Positions 1 through 11,352 of a stretch of 64,000 nt of DNA are shown in pieces (positions within the stretch are counted from its first letter, which is position 1; each line of letters begins with the position of its first letter). The position numbers and the translations under genes were made by a program. Below the pieces are notes generated by a model. That model did no database searches. It was given only the letters and a program-made list of their open reading frames with translations, and was not told where the DNA came from. The stretch covers positions 310,001 through 374,000 of the forward strand of contig JAIWNI010000012.1 in NCBI GenBank assembly GCA_025331435.1. The letters are read 5' to 3'. Source of the DNA: Choanephora cucurbitarum (Eukaryota > Mucoromycota > Mucoromycetes > Mucorales > Choanephoraceae).

Positions 1-13
1 ATTATGTGGTTGT

Positions 14-3000
14 TTAAATAGAGTCTTCTAGAATCATGCGAGGAGAAATGTTCATGGCCATAAGTTCTTGGAAAAGCAACTTGGCAGCATAGGGTATTTC
101 CATTGTCTTCATGAATTTACTACTCTTACAGTATTGACACCAGCCAGCATAACCAATCAAACCACAGGCATCACAAACATGAACTTCAAAGGCATCTGAA
201 GAAATCATCAAACGTTCCAACAATAACATAGAAGCACCATAACCAATCAAACAATCACGCTCCATTTCACCTAAACGAAGACCACCATCTCTTGAACGAC
301 CTTCTGTAGGTTGACGGGTTAAAGTGGCACGAGGACCTCTGTTTAAGAAAAAGAGTGCGCATGGTTTAGTATACTTTCTATTCATGTATTTCCAATCTTA
401 CCTTGCTCGAGCGTGCATCTTATCCATGACCATGTGCTTCAACTTTTGATAATAGATAGGACCAAAGAAGATATAGGCAGAGAGTGGCTCACCTGTGATA
501 CCCGATGTAACATAATCTTTACCTGAGTAATTGAAGCCATGGCTGATCAAGATACGACTCATGTCTTCTACCTTACTACCACCAAAAGCAGTACCGTATT
601 GAAGAGAACCGTCCAAGACACCAGCCTTACCAGCCAACAACTCAATCATCTTACCGACAGTCATACGAGAGGGGAAACCGTGAGGATTCATAATGATATC
701 AGGACATACACCCAAATCAGAGAAAGGCATATCTTCCTGTTGCACGATAATACCACAAACACCCTTTTGACCGTGACGAGAAGAGAACTTGTCACCTAAT
801 TCAGGACGACGGGTTTGTCTGATGTTGATCTTAATCAATGTCTGGTCAGACTCAGTAGTAGTAAAGAGTACTTTGTCAATATAACCAGTTTGGGGTGACT
901 TGTAACGCTGAGGAGCAGGCTTATAAGCAATACTTTGAGAGGCACCAGGTACACCAGCATCAAGACCACTGCTGACAGGTGTTTGCTTGTTGATATAGAT
1001 TGAACCAGCCTCAAGAGGTTCACCAACACCTGCAATACCATCAGGTTCAATGGCATCGTAACTGTCATTCCATGCATCTGAGTTTCTGGCAGGAGGATCG
1101 GCCAGACGATCGTGTGTACCATTAGGATAACGCTTGACTAAACTGGCATACTTACGCATGACTTGACAACGACCAAAACCACGATCAAGACCTGATTTGT
1201 TGAGTACCAAGGCATCTTCAATATCATAACCAGAGTAACTCATGACAGCCACAGTGGCATTCTGACCAGCAGGTAATTTATCGTAACCAATCAATTCAAT
1301 TGTCTTTGTCTTGACCATAGGCTGTTGAGGATAGACCATCAGGTAGATCAATGTTTCAATACGGTTCAGTTGATTATAACCGATAGCACCAATGGCTTGC
1401 TTACCCATAGCACATTGATAGGTATTACGAGGAGATTGGTTGTGGTGAGGGTAAGGAATCAAACCAGCGACAGCACCAAGGAGTGTAAAAGGCTCAATTT
1501 CTAAATGGGTTGTTTGTGGTATAATGTCCTTTTCGTATACTGCAATGTTGGAATCACTTTCTTCGTTTACATCTACGTATTCAATCACACCCATCTTCAA
1601 AAAGTCGTCAAAGACCAATTTGCCAGCAATCAAATCATTGATGTGTTGTTGTGTCACAGCAGGCTTACTGTTTTCTACAATAATCAAGGGTCTACAGATA
1701 CGACCACCATCAGAAGACAAGTTGACTGTACGTTGGTGGATATTGACAAACACAGAGACGAATTCAGACACACGGCCAACACGACGAAGACGACGGAAAC
1801 TACGTACAAAGTGTTGTACACGACGGGTGATACCCAGGATATTACCGTTCAGCAAGACAATAAAGGTATTGGGCAAATAGATTTCAGCACCTGTCAAACG
1901 GTTCACGTCCTCAACACCCAATGTGAATGCAATCTTTCGAATGGGTTCTTCTTCTTGATCTGTTGTAATGTGTGTCATGAGCGCCAAGTTCTTGACCAAA
2001 CCACATGCTTCACCTTCAGGTGTATCTGAAGGACACAACATACCCCATTGAGAGGGTTGCAGAGCTCTTGGACCAGAGACCTTTCTGGTCTTTTCGAACT
2101 GAGATGAAATACGTGTCATCATACCCAAAGCAGAAATATAAGACAGACGTGACAACACTTGTGTGATACCTGCACGGTCCATCTTGAAACGCTTCAAGAC
2201 CCAGTTACCTGTAGAGATAGCACGAATAAAACCACTGGTGATATGATCACCATGCAACACAAGTTGATTGAAGATATCGAATTCTTGAGTACGGTTAGGC
2301 TTCTTGAGTACTTTGTCAGCACTGATCTTTAAGTCTGAGTTAAACTTCTTGAACAAATCTTCAAACAAGAGAGAAAGCAATTGACCGGCCAATTCCAAAC
2401 GCTTGTTACCGACATAATCACGATCATCGACTTGGACATGATCTGTCATGGCTACCAAGACACGACGGATCATCACAGCTGCATAAATACTCTTTTCTCT
2501 AAAATTCAAGTTCTCTACAGGAACGTGTGCTAAGATGACAGTTGCCAATACTTCCAAGGCTTCTTCAGCCAACGTCTTCTTGACTGTGGACAATTTACGG
2601 TTGATCTTGACTTTACCACCAATGAAGTCAAGGGCTTGCATTTGAGTGAAGACACGCAAACGAGATGATTCTTCAATGTTGATAGCAAATGCGTCATTCA
2701 ATTCGTGATCATTACCACACACAAGCTGGGCAATTTCTCTATCAGACTGGACACCCAATGCCTTCATGAAAATAGCTACAGGAATGTCTTCAGCAATAGA
2801 GTTGTGCTTCAAATAGATTTTGCCATGCTTTACAAAAATTGCTGTCTTGGATTTACGTTCATGAGTTGAACTAGATAAAATAGAGTTGAGCTTGTCGTTT
2901 TCTCTTTCTTTTTCTCTCTTCATTTACCTCTGTACGTTAGCCACGATGTTTTCCTTCTTATCCACATCCACAATAATACGATTCTTTGACAATTGTTCTT

Positions 3001-3690
3001 GGACCAAAATGACTTTTTCTGTACCTTTAACAACGAAATAACCTCCTGGATCTAAAGGACATTCCTTCATACGTGCTAAATCAGCTTCGCTCTTGCCTGC
3101 CAAAACACAGTGAGAAGAACGCAACATGATAGGCAAACGACCGATCATCACATTCTTTCGCTTGACGATTTGACGACCACGAGTGTATTCCACGTCGACA
3201 TAGATGTTGGCTGAATAAGTCAAGTCACGAAGACGACATTCGTGAGGTGTATAGCTACGATTGGCAACATCGGCATCAGTACGTTCAGGGCTACCTACAC
3301 GAATGCCTGTATATCTATAATAAAAATATAAGTCCACAAAGATAAAGGCTCATATAATCTTAAAATTTACTTGAGATAAAAGTGAGGATCGACATCAGAT
3401 GTCACTTTCTCGTTTGCTTTGATGATGTTCTTCAAGTCGACATTGACGAAATAGTTGAATGAGTCGATGTGTTGTTTAACTAAACCCTTGACTTTCAAGT
3501 AAGCAGGCAACAGCTTCCATTTGTCCTAATGTCATATTAGTCATGCTTTTTTTTCTTAAAAGGAAATAGCTCAATAACTACTTACTTCTATTTCTCGAAT
3601 AGGAGCAGCTAAATGCTTGCCTTCATAATACTCTGCCTTTAAGGGTTCAAGGGAATCCTTTTCTAGGTCATGATTATGTTTGTCTGTCAT
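14..3690 (-). CDS. RET1: RNA polymerase III second-largest subunit (RPC2/Ret1)
   Basis: This subunit forms half of the RNA polymerase III active-site cleft, which makes tRNAs and 5S rRNA in the nucleus. I read five exons: 3586-3690, 3371-3525, 2928-3314, 402-2870 and 14-338. The introns are GT-AG and 56-63 nt. The joined protein is 1146 residues, close to the roughly 1150 of yeast Ret1. It is Pol III rather than Pol I or II because of the N-terminal block [19 protein letters not shown], the acidic N-terminus, and the [20 protein letters not shown] and [13 protein letters not shown] segments. The catalytic-core motifs [26 protein letters not shown] and [12 protein letters not shown] are present. 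A C-terminal zinc site (CDAC...WCQYC) lies near residues 1093-1108. The apparent frame break at 2923/2924 is an intron (2871-2927). The gene looks intact and ends 14 bases inside the window. Confidence 0.97.
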
Positions 3691-4176
3691 TTCTTTGTTT
3701 TATTCTATTTAAACAACAGTGCAGGAGAGAGAGAGAAAGAAAAAAATTGGGCAAGAAAAAAAAGATAGAGTAGATAAGCCACCCAAGATATTGTGAACAA
3801 GTGAAGGTGAAAGAGCATAATTTATGCCTCTGAAGTCATTTAGTAAAGAATTGTTCACTAGCTGCGTTCTTGAAGACTGATTCGCAAAAGCATTAGGTTG
3901 TATTTTGTGTTTCTACTGACAAGATAGTATAGCTAAAATTTAAGGCAATTTCATGCAATCATATGTTTTTTTTGGCTATGATTCAATCCTCGCTTTCAAT
4001 TACACATCCCAGAAGAAGATGGACATTTGGTTTGCGTTAAGAATTCAAGCTAATCTAATATGAACTTGTGTTGAAATGGCAATTTCTAGTTTTCTCTTCT
4101 TTTTCCATATAAAATAGCTTTGTGCTTTATTTTTTTTAAGGATTTTTATCCCTTTTTTTTTTATTCTTTAAAAGTA
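3691..4176. promoter_or_regulatory. Divergent promoter region between RPC2 and YVH1
   Basis: These 486 bases separate two start codons that point away from each other, so they should hold both promoters. A TATA-like CATATAAAATAG lies just upstream of the YVH1 start (about 4108-4119). The RPC2 side has GA-rich and A-rich tracts but no clear TATA. An 8-base inverted repeat, GTGAACAA near 3794 and TTGTTCAC near 3850, is separated by about 48 bases. I saw no PAC-type ribosome-biogenesis box. The promoter role is inferred from position. Confidence 0.5.
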
Positions 4177-5338
4177 ATGTCAATCACCTCTGTTCGAGAT
4201 CCCGATGAATCGCCCTGTCATGAGATCGTCTCTCGCATCTATTTGGGCAGTTGTGAGGCTTTCACTAAAGAGATCTTGACCGAAAAGAAAATTACACATG
4301 TGCTCTCACTTGGCGACTTTACAAACACACTTGATATGGACATTGAATACAAAGTAAGATCACTCATCGTTTCGTTCTCTTCACCGTTGTTTACAAACAT
4401 AATAGAACATTCAAGTGATGGACATCGATGAACAGAATTTGATTCAATATTTCGATGAAACAAACGAATTTATCCAGAGCACGTACAAGGCAGGCGGAAG
4501 AATCTTGATACACTGTCAAGCAGGTGTCTCACGCAGTGCAACTGTATTGGCTGCCTGCTTGATGAAATCAAAAAAAATCAAGCGTGATGAAGCACTTGAC
4601 ATCATTCGACGCAAGCGACCTGCTGTTGCTCCAAATGCTGGATTCATGGAACAATTGACACTCTATCACGATTTAGAATTTGATGTGGATGCTAGACATG
4701 TTGAATATAGACGGTTTTTAGTGGCTACTATGGCAGAAGAACAAAAGAGTAAATGAGAACAATATATAGTGATACCTATCATACATGAGACTTACATCTA
4801 TTTCTCTTTAGATTATGGTTATATTGAGCATGTATCTCTCGCTGCTGATCCAGAATATACACCATTGACATCGGCTAGTGAACAAAAGAAGTTCAAGGCA
4901 CTCCGATGTAGAAAATGTAGACGTATGCTAGTTGGATCCGAGAACGTAATTGATCATGAACCAGGACAGGGCCAAGTATCTTTTTCATACCATAAGCGCA
5001 ATGCTGATATCAATATCACCACTACTACCACAGGATCAACAGAAAACTCAGAAGTCAATCAGTCACTCAACAAGGCCAATGCTTCACTCAACCCTCTGCT
5101 GGCTTCCTTAGCCTTACAGAACAATGCCTGTTCATCTTACTTTATCGAGCCCATGCAATGGATGGAGGGGCTGATTGATGAAGTCCAAGGACGTATTGAT
5201 TGTCCAAAGTGTCAGTCTAAACTCGGCTCTTACAATTGGGCAGGCGATCAATGTAGTTGTGGTCGATGGATTACACCCACCTTCATGCTACATAGCAACA
5301 AAGTAGACCAAGTAGGAAACTTGAAATTACCACGATAA
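4177..5338 (+). CDS. YVH1: YVH1/DUSP12-type dual-specificity phosphatase with C-terminal zinc domain
   Basis: This is a dual-specificity protein phosphatase whose yeast counterpart helps mature the 60S ribosomal subunit by releasing Mrt4, a role carried by the zinc domain. Exons are 4177-4353, 4406-4748 and 4812-5338, giving 348 residues; the family runs about 340-365. The first acceptor is AG at 4404-4405, because the nearer AG at 4414-4415 would create an immediate stop. The active-site loop HCQAGVSRS has its cysteine near residue 96. The C-terminal half carries two CxxC pairs (CRKC and CPKC), then CSC and GRWITPTFMLHSNKVD, as in the Yvh1 zinc-binding domain. A serine/asparagine-rich linker joins the halves. 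The start was chosen as the first ATG matching the family N-terminus. It is divergent from RPC2. Confidence 0.95.
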
Positions 5339-5880
5339 ATAGACATTTTAATAATATGTAATCATTTGTACACATAATGCAAAATAATGAGAGTATAGAT
5401 ACATATATCTATGTGTGTGTGGGCTATAGATGAATATAGCATAATACAAATGAGTCATTTCAAAAACCCTTTTTCATGTGAAATGAAAGAAAACTTCATA
5501 TTGAGGAAACTAGAAGTCTGTCTTTAGACAGTCTCATGAATTATGAGGACAACATTTCTGCTATTCTTTTGGTTTGTTCTAGGCATAAACTGGTTTTGAT
5601 CTTGAACAAACAAAGCCTTCTAAATCAAGCAAGCGTACTGTGTTAGAACATTACTTTGCAAAGCTTATTTTTCTTGCATAATTTACTGCGCTACTTCCCG
5701 GACTATCCTATCAATCGAACAATAAATCCGAACTAACAAATCATTTCGCAGTCCCCGCCATAGCGGTGGGGGAGGGTTTTTTTTTCTTTCTCTCCCGCTT
5801 TTGAGCATAGAATTGACACCCCCCCCCTCCCTTGGTTGGTGATTTTTTTTTCTTTTTACATTTTTTCTCTCTCTCTAGAA
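5339..5880. other. Intergenic: YVH1 3' end and PHB2 promoter
   Basis: No gene seen. A GC-rich hairpin-like segment lies near 5753-5775 (CCCCGCC...GGTGGGG, with wobble pairing). A run of nine C (5819-5827) and a pyrimidine-rich tract lead into the PHB2 start codon, so this probably includes the PHB2 promoter and leader. Confidence 0.4.
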
Positions 5881-7201
5881 ATGGCTCAACAAGCTAAGCA
5901 AGCTGCTCAAAGATTAGGAGGCATGTTCCCTCAAGGTTCCGGCAAGGGCCTTGGTGGTGCTGTTGGTGCCCTCGCTGTCCTTGGTGCTTTAGGTTACGGT
6001 GTTAACGCTTCTCTTTTCAACGGTAAGCTATTTCCGGGGTAAAAAAAAAAGAGAAAGAGGGCATGTCAAGATCTAAACCATCTTTTTTTTTCTGCTGCGT
6101 AGTTGATGGTGGTCACAGAGCTATCAAGTACACTCGTCTTTTTGGTGTTCAAGATACTGTCTACAATGAAGGTACTCACATTGTCATTCCTTGGTTCGAA
6201 ACACCTATTATCTATGATGTTCGTGCAAAGCCTCGTAACGTTGCTTCCTTGACTGGTACCAAAGGTAATAAAAAATCCATCTAACAATCTCTCTCTTTCT
6301 CTCTCTCTTTTTATTGTTCTCTAGTTGAGAAAAGCAAGGGCAACCATTGAAAGCAAACAGGGAGCATAGAAAGTATGAATTACACACACACACATACATT
6401 TGGATAAATAGAATTGCAATAACGATATAGAAAAAGAGTGAAATGCGTACGAAACAAAGAAAACGACTGTTCTATCTTTCATCACGCGTGTGTGTATACA
6501 ATCCCTTGTTTTGCTTTTGCCTACTTTTCTTAAATAGCATTAAAAGAGAAAGAGAAAGAGAGAGGAATAAGAAGATTAAGGTGAAATAAGCAGATAGCTA
6601 ACTCTTCTTAAAAATAGATTTGCAAATGGTCAACATCACTTGTCGTGTTCTTTCAAAGCCCCGTACTGACCAACTTGCCACCGTTTACCGTACTCTTGGT
6701 CAAGACTACGATGAACGTATCTTGCCTTCTATCGTCAACGAAGTCTTGAAGTCTGTTGTTGCTCAATTCACTGCCTCCCAATTGATCACACAACGTGAGC
6801 GTGTCTCTCGTCTTGTCCGTGAAAACTTGGTTCGTCGCGCCTTGCGTTTCAACATCATCTTGGACGATGTTTCCATCACCCACGTCGGTTTCTCTCCCGT
6901 CTTCGAAGGTGCTGTTGAAGCCAAGCAAATTGCTCAACAAGAAGCTCAACGTGCTGCCTTCATTGTTGACAGAGCCCGTCAAGAAAAGCAATCTATCATT
7001 GTTCGCGCTCAAGGTGAAGCTAAGTCTGCTGAATTGATTAGTGAAGCTATCGAGAACAAGCCTGGTTTCTTGGAATTGAAGCGTATTGAAGCTGCCCGTG
7101 AAATTGCTGGTGTCATTGCTAGATCTGGTAACAGAGTCATGCTTGATTCTGATACCTTGTTACTCAACGTCAACACACCAAAGCCCAAGGAAGCCAAATA
7201 A
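5881..7201 (+). CDS. PHB2: Prohibitin-2
   Basis: Prohibitin-2 assembles with prohibitin-1 into ring complexes of the mitochondrial inner membrane that chaperone membrane proteins and regulate the m-AAA protease. Exons are 5881-6022, 6103-6264 and 6618-7201, giving 295 residues, in the family range of about 295-310. There is one hydrophobic N-terminal segment ([17 protein letters not shown], about residues 24-40). The hallmark [16 protein letters not shown] spans the first intron. The PHB/SPFH domain follows, then an alanine/glutamate-rich coiled coil ([19 protein letters not shown]). Intron 2 is 353 nt, far longer than its neighbours, and contains its own internal acceptor. No presequence is expected for this subunit. 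Confidence 0.97.
6265..6617 (+). other. Unusually long PHB2 intron 2 with internal splice signals
   Basis: The first 60 bases look like a complete intron: GTAATA donor at 6265, TCTAAC branch-like site, CT-rich tract, and TTCTCTAG ending at 6324. A second branch-like GCTAAC and an AATAG acceptor end the region at 6617. Using the inner acceptor would add codons that reach TGA within nine codons. CA and GA microsatellites fill the middle. Confidence 0.45.
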
Positions 7202-8950
7202 ATGTTAGGAGAAGGAGGAAAGCAATAGTAATAAAAAAAAAGAAAAAAAATATCAAAATTTCCTTTAATTCAGTACATCGTATGGAATGCACTATTGAGA
7301 GAAGAAAAAGATACATAAAGTTAGAGACGAGAAATAAACTATATTTTTATCATCATTTTGATTCGTTACTGTATGATTCTGTGGAATTGTGGTCAAGCAA
7401 GCTAATGCCTGCACTAACGAATGTACGCTTGTATAAGAATTTTGATTGAACTCAGGAGCATATAGATCATCTACACAAAGAATAACACTCATACGCTGCT
7501 CAATTCCAAGAAGACTAGGCTATCTGTTTTCTTTTTCTTGTTAGAATATACACTTCTACATCAAGTAAATTACATTCAGTTATAAAGATAGTTTAAACAG
7601 TAAGGTGGAGCTCTACTGAAAGACAAAGAAACTCGCTTTGCTTTGCCTTGATCCATAGGCTTATAAGTGACAAGCATTGGCCCACAGATGCAATATACCT
7701 TTCCTTTAAACAGTTTCCAGGTCATTCAGATAATCAGTAATCAACATGGAAATACTACAAGCAGCTGTTAACAAAGGCTAATCATATCAAGAAACACTTG
7801 TATAGTTTTCAGACCGTTTCTAATTATACGTAAAGAAGACAGAAGAACGTTTGCATGAAGTATAATAAATCAATAGCATTGTTTTCTAACATCTGAACCA
7901 ATCAGATGATAGATCGTTGTTCTATTTGTGAACTCATATAGTGTCTATTTTGTCAAAGAGTACGTTTTTTCTTTTAATTATGAACCATCATAAACCATTC
8001 TTAAAGTGATAAAGGTGGTACACTAGCTTACTAGAAAAGAGAAAAGTCTACGCTAGATCGATATTTGCACCAATGTTCTATTTCAGCCAGAAAACTTCCT
8101 TTGTATGCTCTTCATTAGACTCAAGATAGTATTTTGCACCATATACAGAGCAAAGAAGTAATGCATTAATAAGTTATTGATTATGTTCAAAACTCTTTAT
8201 TTTAGTCAGCCAAAAAGTAAATACTGGCTGGTGTCAGCTCGGATCTATTGCCTGAGTACTTTATTACTCAGCGTCAATAGTAGATATCAACATGATGACT
8301 GTATACGTAAATGCGTGTGTATATAGACACATTATCATCAGCGCTCAATGAATTCTTTTTTGACTTTCATTATCTAAATGAGTTTTAAGGAAAAAGGGAA
8401 AGGAAGAATTCTTATCTCATGGTATTTTTCTTGTTATGATTTTATACATCTATAAAGTGTTTATTTGAGTAACCTATCACAGGTACTCTATCTCTCGTTC
8501 TTTTTTCAAAAAGCTTATCCGCACGTACCACTTTTTTTTACATCCAGTAAATCTCTCTCTCTCTGTGTGTGTGTGTGTCGTTCGAGAATGTTGTAACAAC
8601 AGTCGAATAAACAAAAAAAAAAAAGAAACTCTACCCAGAGAGAGAGAAAAAGATACACGCACACGCACGACTTAAATATAAACAATGGCACGATCAATAA
8701 CATTTGAGATTTTTAGGCATGTCAAAATGGAAAGGTACAAAGAATCTGGTGTAACTCACCTGCTTCGCGGTTTAGCTAGTATAAGAAAGCCTATTTGGGC
8801 TTCCAAGTCTAGAAAGGTATCAAAAAAAAAAGGTTCAATGTGGTTAGCTCATTGCATTTGAGCATCACCACAAGAGATTTTTTCTGTGAAACAAAGGCAG
8901 TTTTTGTGTAGCATGCAGTTAAGATTCCTTTTTTGGACAGTCCTTGAATT
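7202..8950. other. Gene-poor spacer downstream of PHB2
   Basis: No supportable coding region. The sequence is AT-rich with CT/GT microsatellites near 8550-8580 and a small palindrome CTGAGTA...TACTCAG near 8259-8278. Reading frames here are short and lack conserved motifs. Confidence 0.4.
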
Positions 8951-8951
8951 T

Positions 8952-9069
8952 TCTCCAAAAATGGGTGGGGGGTATTCCTCATATAGGAATTGGGGGCCAT
9001 TTCTCAAATAATATTGGGGGTGCTCTCAAATAATATTGGGGGTACTTTTCAAATAAGAATGGGGGGATG
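8952..9069. repeat. G-tract minisatellite, about five 22-25 bp units
   Basis: Degenerate tandem units resemble TCTCAAATAATATTGGGGGT. Each ends in a run of five or six G, at about 8971, 8992, 9016, 9038 and 9061. The two central units are nearly identical. A single similar unit (CTCAAATGGGGGGATTAC) recurs near 9758. Regularly spaced G-runs could allow G-quadruplex folding; that is inference. Confidence 0.7.
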
Positions 9070-10080
9070 CAGAAGAGTATTTTTGCTTCATTTTATTGGT
9101 AGAAAAAACTGTACTAATGCTGCTAGGCTTTAACACTCATTTGCGTCACTTACCTTATGGTTGAAACCAGAACAGCTAAGGCATTCTAGCAGAACGCTTT
9201 GGTTTGGATTGACAGTAGAAAACACCTTAGAAGCTCAAGTAGTTTAGGCGCCTTTGCACTTGGTGCATCTATTTGTTGTTAAAGAATATGCAAGCCATCT
9301 ATAGAAAGAAGATGATGTTAAAACTCTTATCTCATCTGTAGTGCCTTAAAAACTAACCTACAGTTTGGGTCTCTTCTGTACTTTTCAAAGCAAACACACT
9401 AGATACTGTTGCATCTTGAGCGCGTTGGGAACAAAGAGCTACTCTGCCATTAGAAGCGTGTTAGTTGCCATCCAAAGCAAAGAAATACCTAAAACTCACC
9501 TTAGAAGATAAAGGAAAGAGAAAATTTTTTCTAAGTATTAGGGATTAGTTACTAGTTTATAGCAGTCACCCCTTCAATCTCAAAAGTACTTAGAAAAAAA
9601 AATGAAGAAAAAACTCGACAAGCACCCAAACCAACACCGGCGTTCACAATTTTACGTTTCTGGTGGAATTGTCACACCTATTCTCCCAAAGCGTTTTGTT
9701 TGCCTTACTAGACTACCATTTTTATTAACACAGTCTTACAAAAATCCAAATGTAGAACTCAAATGGGGGGATTACACAGTTTTTATCCAATGAAATGTAG
9801 CCTGCTAGTTAAGTTTCCTTTTTTGATACCCAATTTCTCTTGTGGTGATATCCAAAAACAGTATTCTTTTTGTGCTTCCGTACACCCGCATACACACATA
9901 TATATATATCTCTCTCCCCCCCCCCTTTTTTTTTTCTATCTTTCTGCATAAATACCTCTCGGTTTCTTTTCTTCACCCCTTTTTTCTTCTCTCATCTCTG
10001 TCTCTTTTTTTTTTCTTTAGAAAAAACACATAAATTTCTTTTTTAATTCCTCTTTCTAATACCCTTTTCTTTTTTAAAAT
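9070..10080. other. Spacer upstream of the forkhead gene, with dispersed repeat copies
   Basis: No gene seen. Around 9797-9860 a stretch repeats, in direct orientation, part of 8908-8960 (AGTTAAG-TTCCTTTTTTG). TCTCTTGTGGTGAT here is the reverse complement of ATCACCACAAGAGA near 8862. A run of ten C (9916-9925) and long pyrimidine tracts precede the forkhead start. Confidence 0.4.
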
Positions 10081-11352
10081 ATGGTTTCAACTACATCTAT
10101 GAAAAGAAAGAATGCGTCAACAGATCAATGCACTTATGAGGCATCCAATCTCCCTTCTTCTGGACCTTTGCATATCGTTCCTTCTTGGAAGCCTATTAAC
10201 AGGGCAGAGAAGCCACCTTATTCATACGCAACCATCATCGGCCATGCTATTTTATCTAGTAAAGAGCGAAAATTAACCTTGCATGACATCTATATCTGGA
10301 TAACACAAAACTATCCTTTCTACTCAAATGACACACAGGGATGGCAGGTAAGAAACCAAATTGCTCATTCTCTTCAGTCTTACTCACCTTTAGCTCTATA
10401 GAACTCAATTAGACACAATTTGTCTCTGCACAAAGCCTTTGTCAAGATTGATCGTGATCCTAATGCACAAAACCCTCCTCGGAAAGGATGTTTTTGGACA
10501 ATCCGACAAGGCAAAGAAAAAATGTTCATTGACAATCTCCAGAGACCTTCAAACTCTGCCCGGAAACAATACCCCTTAACACAGCATCATTCGAGTCGTC
10601 GACAGTACTATTCTTCTCGTCGCTCATCCTCTGCCCTCAGTACAGTCAGTAGTACCAGTAGTTGTCAGAGTAAGACATCCAGCACGACGACTACGGAATC
10701 AAGCACAACTGAGGTTTGTGCAACATCAAGTGTGGCCTTTGGTCTTCCGGAATCCGAGCCTATTGTTGTATCCTCCTCTTTGACCTCGCCACTATTATCT
10801 ACTAGTTCATCTTCTTCCTCTCCTATCCTCCATACCATTACGACTGAACCTAGCTATCACCAACTCTTAAATGTGCCTGAATCTACTAATGTTTCATATA
10901 ATGTGTATCCTGAAAACTCATCGGAATTGTTTGGCGACTTTTATCCAAGCATGTACCTGCCAGAAACAGGTCAAACTTCCTGCGATGCCTATTCTACCAC
11001 TTCTTCATTAACAGATAACCTGATGTCTACTGCTTATTATTCTCCTATCCAAAACTCACCTGACATGCAAGCCTATGCCTTTGAACAGCCTCATACTGTC
11101 CTGTATGACCCTGTTCACTACTCTTCTTCTTTTAACTATATGGAAAACGATGGTAATATGATGGCAGATTGGGACATGTCTCACCATCATCAGCAAGATG
11201 ATTATCCAATGATGACGATGCTGAAACATCAAGGCAACCCTTATTTTGATAGTAATACTGACTCAACCTTAATTTCACCTACTTACTATCAACATCTGCA
11301 AGGTAATCAGGCCATACATCATCAAGACACGTTAGGTCCCTTTCATCGTTAA
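10081..11352 (+). CDS. Forkhead (winged-helix) transcription factor
   Basis: This is a nuclear DNA-binding regulator. Exons are 10081-10347 and 10402-11352, giving 405 residues. The forkhead domain spans roughly residues 44-130 and begins KPPYSYATIIGHAIL. Its recognition helix NSIRHNLSLHKAFVKI is completed exactly across the 54-nt intron (TGGCAG|...|AACTCAATT), and GCFWTI follows. The rest is a long serine/threonine-rich, then asparagine/tyrosine/histidine-rich tail without a second domain, typical of transactivation regions. There is no FHA domain, so it is not Fkh1/Fkh2- or Fhl1-like in architecture; it is closer to simple Sep1/Hcm1-type factors. The targets are unknown. The gene stands alone in a gene-poor stretch. 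Confidence 0.93.

Noticed and set aside
539..2029. Plus-strand frames within RPC2
   Set aside because: They are shadows of the conserved minus-strand polymerase gene.
14..3690. Assignment of the polymerase subunit to RNA polymerase II (RPB2) or I
   Set aside because: The N-terminal [19 protein letters not shown] block, the total length of 1146 and the C-terminal LEDSI ending match the Pol III subunit, not the longer RPB2 or RPA135.
4354..4415. Nearest AG (4414-4415) as acceptor of YVH1 intron 1
   Set aside because: It makes an immediate TGA; the AG at 4404-4405 keeps frame and restores the expected strand before the phosphatase helix.
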